Assembly (NCBI GenBank): GCA_041653635.1
Contig: JBAZFC010000001.1
Location: 186,001 to 250,000, forward strand
Length of the DNA: 64,000 nucleotides
DNA from: CAIXOA01 sp041653635
GTDB taxonomy: Archaea; Micrarchaeota; Micrarchaeia; Anstonellales; Bilamarchaeaceae
Reading direction: 5' to 3'
Positions 41,757 through 48,535 of the stretch are shown one piece after another. The notes below the pieces were generated by a model that did no database searches, was not told where the DNA came from, and saw only the letters and a list, made by a program, of their open reading frames with translations. Position numbers and translations under genes: made by a program. Within the stretch, counting starts at the first letter, position 1; every line of letters begins with the position of its first letter.

Positions 41757-42530
41757 CTAGTTTTTCGTTCCGGTAAGATAATAGTAGAAGGAGGCGGCGG
41801 ACAGGCCGCATATTATTGAGAGGAGCCCGAACAGCACCATGGGCGGGAGCAGGATTTCGCCGACCACGTCTGCGACTAGGTCCTGGCTTGCGGTTATGAG
41901 GTCCTGTTCAAGCGGGGTGGAAACATTCTCCTTAGCCATGCTTATGAGGTAGGAAGGGAGTATGAAGAAGGCGAGCACGGAGATGAGGAGGATGGAGAAC
42001 GAGAAGGCGGCAGCGGAGGAGGAAAGGGAGAAGGCGAGCCCCAGCATGTCCTTTGAGCCGAAGTAGACGAAGGTGAAGGAGAGGAAGGCGCATATGACGG
42101 TTGCGGCGAGGAGGGGGAGGAGGTAGGACTGGAGCCCGGCAATCTGCAGCCCGTAATTCGCTATGATGTCATCCACCTTGTTGGAGATGAGGGCGCGGGC
42201 GAGGCGGAGCTGGAGCTCCCCGGTGTTGGACACGTAGTTGTTCTGGATGAGCGAGCATACATAGTCGTCGCTTATGCCGCCGAAGTCCATGCTGAGGCCG
42301 GGCTGCCTGTGCCTGCAATAGGCCGCGGTGTTGTCGTAGGTGAGGGTGCTGAGCTGCGGCTCGTGCGCAATGAGTATCGGGACTATGCGGGGGGCGTATT
42401 CTTCGTTCGCCTTGTTGAGTATTGAGGTCTGGGCGCCGGGGAGCATGAAGACGAGGATTGCGGCGAAGAGGGAGAAGAATGCGATGGCTCCGCAAAGGAA
42501 GCCCACGCCACGGAGAATCGCCCTGCGCAT
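41757..42530 (-). CDS. Hypothetical integral membrane protein
   Basis: This 257-residue protein has a transmembrane helix at about 9-32, then a roughly 100-residue external loop containing several Asn and two Cys. Three further helices lie at about 135-157, 170-200 and 228-252. It resembles archaeal proteins of unknown function with a four-helix layout, but I cannot name the family. ATG 42530 lies 26 bp from the palindromic TTTTAATT box shared with the divergent nnrD gene, so its transcript should be leaderless. Confidence 0.7.
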   Translation of the reverse strand: MRRAILRGVGFLCGAIAFFSLFAAILVFMLPGAQTSILNKANEEYAPRIVPILIAHEPQLSTLTYDNTAAYCRHRQPGLSMDFGGISDDYVCSLIQNNYVSNTGELQLRLARALISNKVDDIIANYGLQIAGLQSYLLPLLAATVICAFLSFTFVYFGSKDMLGLAFSLSSSAAAFSFSILLISVLAFFILPSYLISMAKENVSTPLEQDLITASQDLVADVVGEILLPPMVLFGLLSIICGLSAASFYYYLTGTKN

Positions 42531-42552
42531 GGGAGGGTTTTATTAGCGGGGA

Positions 42553-42560
42553 TTTTAATT
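42553..42560. promoter_or_regulatory. Shared box A for a membrane protein (-) and nnrD (+)
   Basis: TTTTAATT is centred at 42556.5. It is about 26 bp from both ATG 42530 (minus) and ATG 42582 (plus), so the geometry is nearly symmetric. Confidence 0.65.
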
Positions 42561-42581
42561 GTTGCTGGAATAACGGTTGGC

Positions 42582-43322
42582 ATGAAGGAAAAAATATCAT
42601 CCCTCTACGTGCCGCGGGAGGGCTCGCACAAGGGGGAGAACGGCAAGGTTCTGGTTGTGGCGGGGGGCAGGAGATACCACGGGGCCGCGGTTTTCTGCAT
42701 ACTGGGGGCGAGGAGGTTCGCGGACATGGTCTATTTCATGCCAGGCGAGAGGGACGAGAAACTGATTTTTGCGGTTTCCGGGATTCCGGAGGCCATCGTG
42801 GTGGGCGAGATGCCGGAGGCGGACTGCGCGCTTGCGGGCCCGGGGATGGGGGATGTGCCTTTGGATTTGGGGGGGATGAGAAGGAAGTATGGGAAAATCA
42901 TCCTGGACGGGGATGCGTTCAGGCAGGTGGAGAAGAAGGAATTGCGGGGATTGCTCATAACGCCGCACGAGGGCGAGTTCAGGGGGCTTTTCGGGATTGA
43001 CGGTAGCCCGGAGCACGTGCGCGCGATGGCGGAAAAATGGGGATGCACCATGCTCAAGAAGGGGCACGTGGACGTGGTTTCGGACGGGAAGGAAATCGTG
43101 CTGGTGAGGGGAGGGAACGCGGGCATGACGAAGGGAGGGACGGGGGATGTGCTTGCGGGGCTGCTCTGCGCCCTTTATGCGAAGAATGGCGCGATGGAGG
43201 CGGCGGTTGCGGCCTCCCGCGCGAACAAAAAGGCTGGGGAATTGCTGTTCAAGGAAAAGGGATATGCTTATTGTGCGTCGGATGTGGCGGAAAAATTGCC
43301 GGAAGCGATGAAGTGGAGATAG
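42582..43322 (+). CDS. nnrD: ADP-dependent NAD(P)H-hydrate dehydratase
   Basis: It repairs hydrated NADH/NADPH. The 246-residue ribokinase-like protein has HKGENGKVLVVAGG near the start, AGPGMGD, ILDGDAF, ITPHEGEF, LKKGHVDVV and the C-terminal NAGMTKGGTGDVLAG, where GTGD is the active-site motif. The NnrE epimerase domain often fused at the N-terminus is absent here, so epimerisation must come from another gene. The start lies 26 bp from a shared TATA box. Confidence 0.94.
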   Translation: MKEKISSLYVPREGSHKGENGKVLVVAGGRRYHGAAVFCILGARRFADMVYFMPGERDEKLIFAVSGIPEAIVVGEMPEADCALAGPGMGDVPLDLGGMRRKYGKIILDGDAFRQVEKKELRGLLITPHEGEFRGLFGIDGSPEHVRAMAEKWGCTMLKKGHVDVVSDGKEIVLVRGGNAGMTKGGTGDVLAGLLCALYAKNGAMEAAVAASRANKKAGELLFKEKGYAYCASDVAEKLPEAMKWR

Positions 43323-43336
43323 GTTGCAGGAATGCG

Positions 43337-44659
43337 CTAACCGACCTTCATGGAACGCACTCTTATGTGCGGGCCGCCGTCGCTCACGCTCATGGTCTGG
43401 CCGTTCTTTCCGCAGAAGCCAGGTTTTATCTTCAGGTCTTTCCCGACCGCATCCACCTCCTTAAGAGTGCCTATGATGGTGCCGGTGATGGAGAGGTCGC
43501 GTATCCTTTCCACCTGCTCGCCCCCGGAGATGCGGAAGGCCTCCTCGGAGCGGAACATGTACTGCCCGGTGATGGTATCAACGCTCCCTCCGTTCATCCC
43601 CTTCAGGTAGACGCCGTCCTGCACTTCCATCATTTCCTCAAGGGAATGGCTGCCCGCGGCGATGTAGGTGTTGCTCATGCGGACTATGGGGGGGGCGGAG
43701 AAGGATTCGGCGCGGGCGTGGCCGTTGGGCTGCTCGCCAAGGTTTTCCGCGCTCTCCGCGGAGTGCATGAAGCCGCGCAATTCCCCTTCGTGGATGAGCT
43801 CCACTGCTTTTCCCTGCATCCCCTCGTCGTCGAATGAGTATGAGCCGAATGCTCCCTCAAGCTCGGGGCGGTCCCATATGCTCACTAGGCCGGAGCCGAT
43901 GCGCGTGCCTTTCTTTCCTGCGAGGATTGAGGTGCCCTCCATTATTGCGTCGCCCTCGCACGCGTGGCCCACCGCCTCGTGCGCGAAGACGCCGGCCATC
44001 TCGTTGTCAAGGATTACGGTGAATGTGCCGTGCGGAGGGGGGGAGGCGGTGAGGGAGTCCAGGCATTTCCTTTTCGCCTCTGCTGCGGAATGTGTGAGCG
44101 CATCCATGTCCCAGGAATCCCTGGAGCCCCAGGTGTGGTGGCCCTCGCGCATGGAAGTGCCCTCTTTCCCGATGCAGGTGAAGCGGGCGTAGAGGATGGA
44201 GGAGGAATCGGATATGAGCGCACCCGCGGAATTGGCGTATGCGCGGGAGTAGTGGGTTTCGGAGAGCCGCACCTGCCTGTTGGTTATGCCCGTGCCCTCA
44301 AGGCTGGAGTGGAGCTCCCTGCACGAGGAGAGTAGGGATTCGGAACCGGGCGGGGGGAATTCCTCTGCTGTGGAATATTGCGCGGAATCCTCCCTGGGCG
44401 GATATCTGGAATTGCCTTCGGAAGAGGAGGCGAGGCGCTGAGCGCGGGAGAGGAGCGCGTCAAAATCCTCAGGGGCGCCGGCGGCGAACCCCCAGGAGCC
44501 GTTTATGAATGCGCGGACCGAAAGGCCGGATTCCTGCCCCTCCTTCAGTTCGGGCTCGCCGTCCTTCATCCCCGCGGAAACTGAGCGGGAGGCGGTGAAG
44601 CGAAGGTCGCAGAAGAAGCGTTTTGCCTGGAGGGCAGATGCCATCCTCCCGAGGTCCAT
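43337..44659 (-). CDS. tldD: TldD family metalloprotease
   Basis: This 440-residue protein has the TldD active-site motif HEAVGHACEGD (HExxxH) near residue 226 and the C-terminal Cys region (GFCGKNGQTMSVSDGGPH) that completes the metal site. In bacteria TldD pairs with TldE (PmbA) to digest unfolded peptides. No TldE gene is visible in the window. The neighbouring roadblock gene ends 4 bp... upstream of its start on the same strand, so the two may be cotranscribed. Confidence 0.93.
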   Translation of the reverse strand: MDLGRMASALQAKRFFCDLRFTASRSVSAGMKDGEPELKEGQESGLSVRAFINGSWGFAAGAPEDFDALLSRAQRLASSSEGNSRYPPREDSAQYSTAEEFPPPGSESLLSSCRELHSSLEGTGITNRQVRLSETHYSRAYANSAGALISDSSSILYARFTCIGKEGTSMREGHHTWGSRDSWDMDALTHSAAEAKRKCLDSLTASPPPHGTFTVILDNEMAGVFAHEAVGHACEGDAIMEGTSILAGKKGTRIGSGLVSIWDRPELEGAFGSYSFDDEGMQGKAVELIHEGELRGFMHSAESAENLGEQPNGHARAESFSAPPIVRMSNTYIAAGSHSLEEMMEVQDGVYLKGMNGGSVDTITGQYMFRSEEAFRISGGEQVERIRDLSITGTIIGTLKEVDAVGKDLKIKPGFCGKNGQTMSVSDGGPHIRVRSMKVG

Positions 44660-44663
44660 GCGC

Positions 44664-44972
44664 TCACTCCGGCTTCGGCTCGAGCGCGGACTTGTACGCG
44701 TCGTACTGTTCCTTGCTGGAAATCACCGCGAGGAGTATGTTCTCCGCATCTATGGAGCGCATGAGTATGCTCTTGGGCCCGGCGCTGATGATGAGCTCGG
44801 CGGCCTCGTCCTTCACCTCGCGCATGAGCGCGTCGCCTATGTTGAAGCCGAATGAGGTCATGCTTTCCACCCCGTCAGGAAGGTTGAAGTTGGAGCCCTG
44901 GACGGCGCCGTCCCTGCGTATCACCGCGGCCATTATGCCGCTGTTCCTGAGCTTCTCAAGTATGTCGAACAC
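44664..44972 (-). CDS. Roadblock/LC7-like domain protein
   Basis: This 102-residue protein follows a roadblock/LC7 pattern: an N-terminal helix (MFDILEKLRNSGIMAAVIRRDG), a strand pair, a long central helix (GDALMREVKDEAAELIIS) and the LMRSIDAENILLAVI strands. Such proteins regulate small GTPases and motors or dimerise as scaffolds. It starts with GTG directly after the stop of a KaiC/RecA-like gene, so the two are translationally linked. The assignment rests on fold pattern only. Confidence 0.65.
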   Translation of the reverse strand: MFDILEKLRNSGIMAAVIRRDGAVQGSNFNLPDGVESMTSFGFNIGDALMREVKDEAAELIISAGPKSILMRSIDAENILLAVISSKEQYDAYKSALEPKPE

Positions 44973-45686
44973 TCATTCCACCTCCACGCCCAGCGGCCCG
45001 AGCTTTACCGGGACGTCCATGGGGAACTCGGGGCTGGAGACCAGCCTTGCGCCCTCGGATACCTTTATCGTGAATTCCTGGTCAACGGAATGCTTCAGCT
45101 GCGTGAGGAATTTTTCGTCGTGCATCCCCTCGTCAACGAGGAATAGCGTGGTAGCGTTGGCGTTCTTGAGCCGCCCGTCCACGAGCGAGAGGAACTTGAA
45201 CAGCGAGTCGGGCTGGGAATGGACCGAGAGCGTGGAGAGGGAATAGAAGACGACGCGGAGCCGCTTCGCCTTCATCTGCTCCACGGATTCGTTTATCGTG
45301 AGCGAGAGCTCGTTGAGCGCTCCCGGGCCGCTTATCTGGGTTATGTTGGGCGTCGGGGGCGCGGGGGCGGAGATGGTGGCGGAATAGCAATCAAGGTATT
45401 TCACCAGCTCGGACTTTATGCTCATGCCCATCTCGGCGGCCAGCTTCTCCAGTTCCTCTGGGGTGCGGTCCGTAGTTATGATGAGGACGCGGTCGCCGGC
45501 CTGTATGCCGGCGGAGATGAAGTGGAACGCAAACGCGGGCTTCTCCATGCCGCCCGGCCCGATGAGGGCTATGGATGCGGGGTTCTTGTAGCCGCCGTCA
45601 AGCATAATGTCGAATTGGGAGATGCCGGTGCTGGCGCGGTTGAGCCGGAGCACGGGGAGGTTCTTGTTCACGCCTAATTCGTCCAT
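44973..45686 (-). CDS. KaiC/RecA-like ATPase homologue with degraded Walker A
   Basis: This 237-residue RecA-fold protein resembles archaeal KaiC/RadA-paralogue or GvpD-type proteins: TGISQFDIMLDGG, then the P-loop position, then AFHFISAGIQAGDRVLIITTDR and the hydrophobic Walker B-like RLRVVFYSL. The P-loop reads GPGGMEKPAFAF, so the Lys stays but the Ser/Thr that binds Mg-ATP is Pro, and the Walker B Asp is also not obvious. It may bind nucleotide weakly or be a pseudo-ATPase scaffold. It forms a two-gene unit with a roadblock-like protein. A 16-bp palindrome lies 39 bp upstream. Confidence 0.78.
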   Translation of the reverse strand: MDELGVNKNLPVLRLNRASTGISQFDIMLDGGYKNPASIALIGPGGMEKPAFAFHFISAGIQAGDRVLIITTDRTPEELEKLAAEMGMSIKSELVKYLDCYSATISAPAPPTPNITQISGPGALNELSLTINESVEQMKAKRLRVVFYSLSTLSVHSQPDSLFKFLSLVDGRLKNANATTLFLVDEGMHDEKFLTQLKHSVDQEFTIKVSEGARLVSSPEFPMDVPVKLGPLGVEVE

Positions 45687-45724
45687 GCCCCTGTTTCATT
45701 CGGAAAATTTAAAATGGGTGGAGA

Positions 45725-45740
45725 TGTAACCATGGTTACA
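45725..45740. promoter_or_regulatory. Perfect 16-bp palindrome, candidate operator
   Basis: TGTAACCATGGTTACA is a perfect palindrome in the 92-bp gap between the divergent KaiC-like gene and a membrane-protein gene. TTTTAAAT near 45708 and GAATAAAAC near 45750 are the flanking box A candidates, so a dimeric regulator here could control both directions. Confidence 0.6.
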
Positions 45741-45778
45741 ACAAAAACGAATAAAACGCTTGCCCTATCAATAGGGGC

Positions 45779-46411
45779 ATGGCAGACTTCTCCTTTGGCA
45801 TCGCGGAATTCGCGGGGAACGTGTATGGGTTGTTGCAGGCGCAGCTCGGGCCAACCAACGCGAACGTCGTGGTGCTGGCGCTGGGCATCGTCGCGTACGC
45901 CGCGGTTATAGGGCTGTTCTGGAAGACGCTCTCGCGCAGGAACATATTTGAGATAGACTGGAGCAAGACCGGGCCCGGAAGGATAGCGCACAGCATTGAG
46001 GCGGTGAAATTCGCGCTTGAATACATAATAGTGTTCCCGCTCGCGACGTTCGCCTGGTTCGTGGTTCTCGCGCTGTTCCTGTTCTTCATGTCAAAGACCG
46101 CGACAATGGCGGACATGATGTTCGTCTCCATATCGCTTGTGGCTGCGACTCGCGTGTGCTCGTATTACGATGAGGATATAGCGGGGGACATAGCAAAGGT
46201 CATCCCGATATCGCTGCTCGCGGTCTTCATAACCCAGCCCAGCATGTTCTCGGCGCCCGTGATTGAGGAGCGGCTGGCGGACATGGTCGGCGTCCTCGGG
46301 ATTGCGCTCCCCTACCTTGCGATGCTCATGGGGCTGGAAATAGTGATGCGGATACTATTCCTCATAAAGAGAAGGATCTGGCCCGAGGACAAGGAGCCCG
46401 CTAAAACATAA
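45779..46411 (+). CDS. Hypothetical polytopic membrane protein
   Basis: This 210-residue protein has about five hydrophobic segments (roughly 27-47, 80-105, 113-125, 142-153 and 167-190) and a basic C-terminus. I do not recognise the family. The start at ATG 45779 lies 26 bp from GAATAAAAC. The stop is 2 bp before the 3' end of the convergent tRNA-Cys. Confidence 0.7.
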   Translation: MADFSFGIAEFAGNVYGLLQAQLGPTNANVVVLALGIVAYAAVIGLFWKTLSRRNIFEIDWSKTGPGRIAHSIEAVKFALEYIIVFPLATFAWFVVLALFLFFMSKTATMADMMFVSISLVAATRVCSYYDEDIAGDIAKVIPISLLAVFITQPSMFSAPVIEERLADMVGVLGIALPYLAMLMGLEIVMRILFLIKRRIWPEDKEPAKT

Positions 46412-46413
46412 AA

Positions 46414-46513
46414 AGCCAGGAGAGGGAATCGAACCCCCCTATGCCGGTTTCTTCTCGGGAATTTCTTCCCCCTGGAGCTGCAGCCGGCCACATAGCCTAT
46501 CTGTCATCCTGGC
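46414..46513 (-). tRNA. tRNA-Cys (GCA) with a 29-nt intron at 37/38
   Basis: The acceptor GCCAGGA pairs with TCCTGGC, with discriminator U as expected for Cys. The anticodon stem GCCGG/CCGGC encloses CTGCAG, the intron, and A; the spliced loop is CTGCAGA. The intron (46449-46477) contains a GGGAA-GAAA-TTCCC hairpin. Its ends fit a bulge-helix-bulge with bulges AGC and AAA and a four-pair central helix with one mismatch. The anticodon is at 46479-46481. Confidence 0.92.
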
Positions 46514-46546
46514 AAATCCAGCAAACTAAAATAGGCGGAGATTGTT

Positions 46547-46552
46547 TTTAAA
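46547..46552. promoter_or_regulatory. Shared box A for divergent tRNA-Cys and tRNA-Ile
   Basis: TTTAAA (within GTTTTTAAAC) is centred at 46549.5. It is 36 bp from the tRNA-Cys 5' end and 29.5 bp from the tRNA-Ile 5' end, and is the best box A in the 65-bp gap for either gene. Confidence 0.5.
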
Positions 46553-46578
46553 CTGTTGCGCACCAATTCTCTTCCGCT

Positions 46579-46684
46579 GGGCCCATAGCTCAGGCTGGTT
46601 AGAGCGACGGTCTTATATGGCCTGCTCTAATACAACAGGTTCTAAGACAGCCGTAGGTCTGGAGTTCAAATCTCCATGGGCCCA
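46579..46684 (+). tRNA. tRNA-Ile (UAU) with a 31-nt intron at 37/38
   Basis: The acceptor GGGCCCA pairs with TGGGCCC, with discriminator A. The D-arm is typical of tRNA-Ile. The precursor folds into a canonical bulge-helix-bulge: the four-pair helix CTTA/TAAG lies between bulges TAT (46616-46618) and ACA (46647-46649). Cutting after the second base of each removes 46618-46648 and leaves the loop CTTATAA with anticodon TAT. Most archaea read AUA with a modified CAU anticodon, so a UAU gene is unusual. The HAD gene begins 18 bp downstream. Confidence 0.88.
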
Positions 46685-46702
46685 TCCCAGTCACGTGATG
46701 CG

Positions 46703-47275
46703 ATGCCGAAGCTATTCATATTTGACCTTGACGACACCCTTCTCCACCTCTGGATAGACTGGGAGGGGGCGGTGAAGAAAGAGGTATTGGAGTATGCGGA
46801 AAAGGAGGGGCTGAAGCTGGACCCTTCCGAGGGCATCGTGCATGTTGCGGAGAAGGCCTCCAACACGGCGGAGAGGAAGAAGGCTGTGGACGGCATATTC
46901 TGGAAATACGAGGGCGCGTGCCTGGGGAATTCCAGGTATTCCGTCTATGCGCAGGCGAGGGAAATCCTGGTTGAGCTGAGGAAGAGGGGGCACAAGGTGG
47001 CGATTGCCTCCAATAATACCCTTCAATTGATACAAGGCGCCTTGGAAGCTGCGGGGATTGAGGCGGACGCGATACGCGGGCGGGACACGGTGAAGAAGCC
47101 GAAACCGCACCCGGACATGCTCTTCAGCATAATGGACGAGCTCCGGTTCACGCGCGAGGACACGATAATGATTGGGGACAGCTTCACAGACTCCGGCGCC
47201 GGGAAGGCGGCGGAAGTGAGGGTGATTATCGTGAAGCCCGGGGAGATAGACCTCAAGAAAGTTCTCGGCATATAA
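46703..47275 (+). CDS. HAD-superfamily hydrolase
   Basis: This 190-residue HAD phosphatase has motif I FIFDLDDTLLH (nucleophile Asp and acid/base Asp), motif II IASNN, the motif III Lys in VKKPKPHPDM and motif IV MIGDSFTDSGAG. The helical cap lies between residues about 15 and 80, like phosphoglycolate-phosphatase-type members. The substrate is unknown. ATG 46703 starts 18 bp after tRNA-Ile; no separate promoter is visible, so it may be read from the tRNA promoter. Confidence 0.88.
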   Translation: MPKLFIFDLDDTLLHLWIDWEGAVKKEVLEYAEKEGLKLDPSEGIVHVAEKASNTAERKKAVDGIFWKYEGACLGNSRYSVYAQAREILVELRKRGHKVAIASNNTLQLIQGALEAAGIEADAIRGRDTVKKPKPHPDMLFSIMDELRFTREDTIMIGDSFTDSGAGKAAEVRVIIVKPGEIDLKKVLGI

Positions 47276-47333
47276 CGGATTAGTGGCGGAGACGTCTGAT
47301 TTTGTTTATAAATGGCTAAAAAGCAATTAATCT

Positions 47334-48005
47334 ATGGCTCTGCCTCCTCAGAATATGCCCAAGAAGTGCAAGCGCCTATGGCAAAGCGAAGAAACGGCGG
47401 AATTCATAGGAATTATGCTAGGGGACGGAAACGTATTCTCTTGTGAAAACGAAAAAGCGAACGTGCATCAGGTGAGGATTGCAACCGGGCGCAAAGACGA
47501 AGAAGAATATGCCCATGAAACCGTGATTCCGCTTCTACGCCGGGTAAGCGGGATAGAACCCAGAATACTGATGAAGAAGAACGTGGTTTATTCCTGCATC
47601 AATTCAAGAAAATTTGTTGAGGAGCTTGGCAGAATTGGTTTCAGGAAAGGAAACAAAATAAGGAATGAGGCGAGAATGCCTGATTGGGTCTTCTCAAAAG
47701 ATGAATATCTGCGTGCGTGCATCCGCGGGCTTGTTGATACTGATGGTTCTGTCTATCGGCTTTCAAACCAAGACCCCCATCTCGGCAGGATAAGCTTCAA
47801 GAATTTCAATCCCTTGCTGATGGAAGACTTCCAAAAAGCGATGAAGAAGCTGGGTTTCCATCCCAGCAAAGTGGTGCATAGGAATGTATTCCTAACGAGG
47901 AAGGCGGATTTAGTGAAATATTATAAAGAAATCGGCTCTAATAACCCTTACAAACGAGCGAGGCTCGCTTTGTTCATAGCCCCGTCGTCTAGCGGTCAAG
48001 GATAA
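47334..48005 (+). CDS. LAGLIDADG homing endonuclease, overlapping tRNA-Gln
   Basis: This 223-residue single-chain protein has two LAGLIDADG helices: FIGIMLGDGNV (about 24-34) and CIRGLVDTDGSVY (about 134-146). Each ends in the acidic residue that binds the catalytic metal. A TTTATAAATG box about 25 bp upstream of ATG 47334 makes it an independent leaderless gene. The final codons and the stop (48003-48005) lie inside the tRNA-Gln gene, overlapping 28 bp and ending at the start of its intron. It is AT-richer than its neighbours, consistent with recent arrival. It is not embedded in an intron or intein. Confidence 0.9.
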   Translation: MALPPQNMPKKCKRLWQSEETAEFIGIMLGDGNVFSCENEKANVHQVRIATGRKDEEEYAHETVIPLLRRVSGIEPRILMKKNVVYSCINSRKFVEELGRIGFRKGNKIRNEARMPDWVFSKDEYLRACIRGLVDTDGSVYRLSNQDPHLGRISFKNFNPLLMEDFQKAMKKLGFHPSKVVHRNVFLTRKADLVKYYKEIGSNNPYKRARLALFIAPSSSGQG

Positions 48006-48083
48006 CCCTGGCGGCGAGTGCCACCCGGGTCCTTAAAGAAGGCTCTGGACCTTTTGACACCGGTTCGAATCCGGTCGGGGCTA
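47978..48083 (+). tRNA. tRNA-Gln (CUG) with a 33-nt intron at position 25/26
   Basis: The acceptor AGCCCCG pairs with CGGGGCT, with discriminator A, and the T-arm is ACCGG-TTCGAAT-CCGGT. A normal tRNA-Gln appears only after removing 48004-48036, giving the D-stem end GGAT, A26, the stem GAAGG/CCTTT and the loop CTCTGGA (anticodon CTG, 48045-48047). The intron ends form a bulge-helix-bulge: the four-pair helix AAGG/CCTT lies between bulges ATA (48002-48004) and AAA (48035-48037). An inner helix ACCC/GGGT and hairpin TGGC/GCCA lie in the intron. The site, between the D-arm and anticodon arm, is non-canonical. Confidence 0.9.
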
Positions 48084-48118
48084 TCTTATTTTTAATTACG
48101 TGATACGATTTCTGAACC

Positions 48119-48529
48119 ATGGCAAAACTCTGGACCTGCCCGAAATGCAAAAGGAAATTTGAAAAAACAAACCAGGGCCACTCCTGCGCCTTTTACCCGG
48201 TCGCCAAACATTTGAAGGGGAAGGAGGTGGGGAAGAAACTCTACAATGCGCTGATTGCGAAGATGAAAAAGGAAGTGGGGAAGTTCAGGGTGGAATCCCT
48301 CCCATGCTGCATCCATTTTGTATCAACTTACACGTTCGCGGCGGTTTATGCGCTCAGGGACAAAGTCCGCATACATTTCACGCTGGACCATAAGATAGAT
48401 AACCCGCGCATAAGCAGGTTTTCCCATATAGCGGCAAAACGCTATATGTATTCCATTGACATAAAGGATGAGGGCGAGATGGACGGGGAATTGATGAGTT
48501 GGATCAAAGAAGCCGCAAAAACAAAATGA
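48119..48529 (+). CDS. DUF5655-like protein with N-terminal zinc finger
   Basis: This 136-residue protein opens with a Cys/His cluster (CPKCKRKFEKTNQGHSC) likely to bind zinc. The body (FRVESLPCCIHFVSTYTFAAVYALRDKVRIHFTL and RFSHIAAKRYMYSIDIKDE) matches the DUF5655 pattern seen in many prokaryotes. Function is unknown. It starts 36 bp after tRNA-Gln and ends 6 bp from the convergent dtdA stop. Confidence 0.8.
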   Translation: MAKLWTCPKCKRKFEKTNQGHSCAFYPVAKHLKGKEVGKKLYNALIAKMKKEVGKFRVESLPCCIHFVSTYTFAAVYALRDKVRIHFTLDHKIDNPRISRFSHIAAKRYMYSIDIKDEGEMDGELMSWIKEAAKTK

Positions 48530-48535
48530 TTTGCG

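Noticed and set aside
47334..48005. LAGLIDADG protein as an intein or intron-encoded frame
   Set aside because: No host extein motifs or splicing residues flank it, and it has its own TATA box; it is free-standing.
48004..48036. Alternative intron using helix ACCC/GGGT or TGGC/GCCA as the central helix
   Set aside because: The bulges would be on the wrong side (5' of the helix) or opposed by a loop, and the product would not be a tRNA.
47978..48083. Reading this locus as tRNA-Glu or as a long-variable-arm tRNA
   Set aside because: The D-arm resembles Glu, and CCTT-AAAG-AAGG can mimic a variable arm, but neither gives a sound anticodon stem. Removing the 33-nt intron gives a complete tRNA-Gln.
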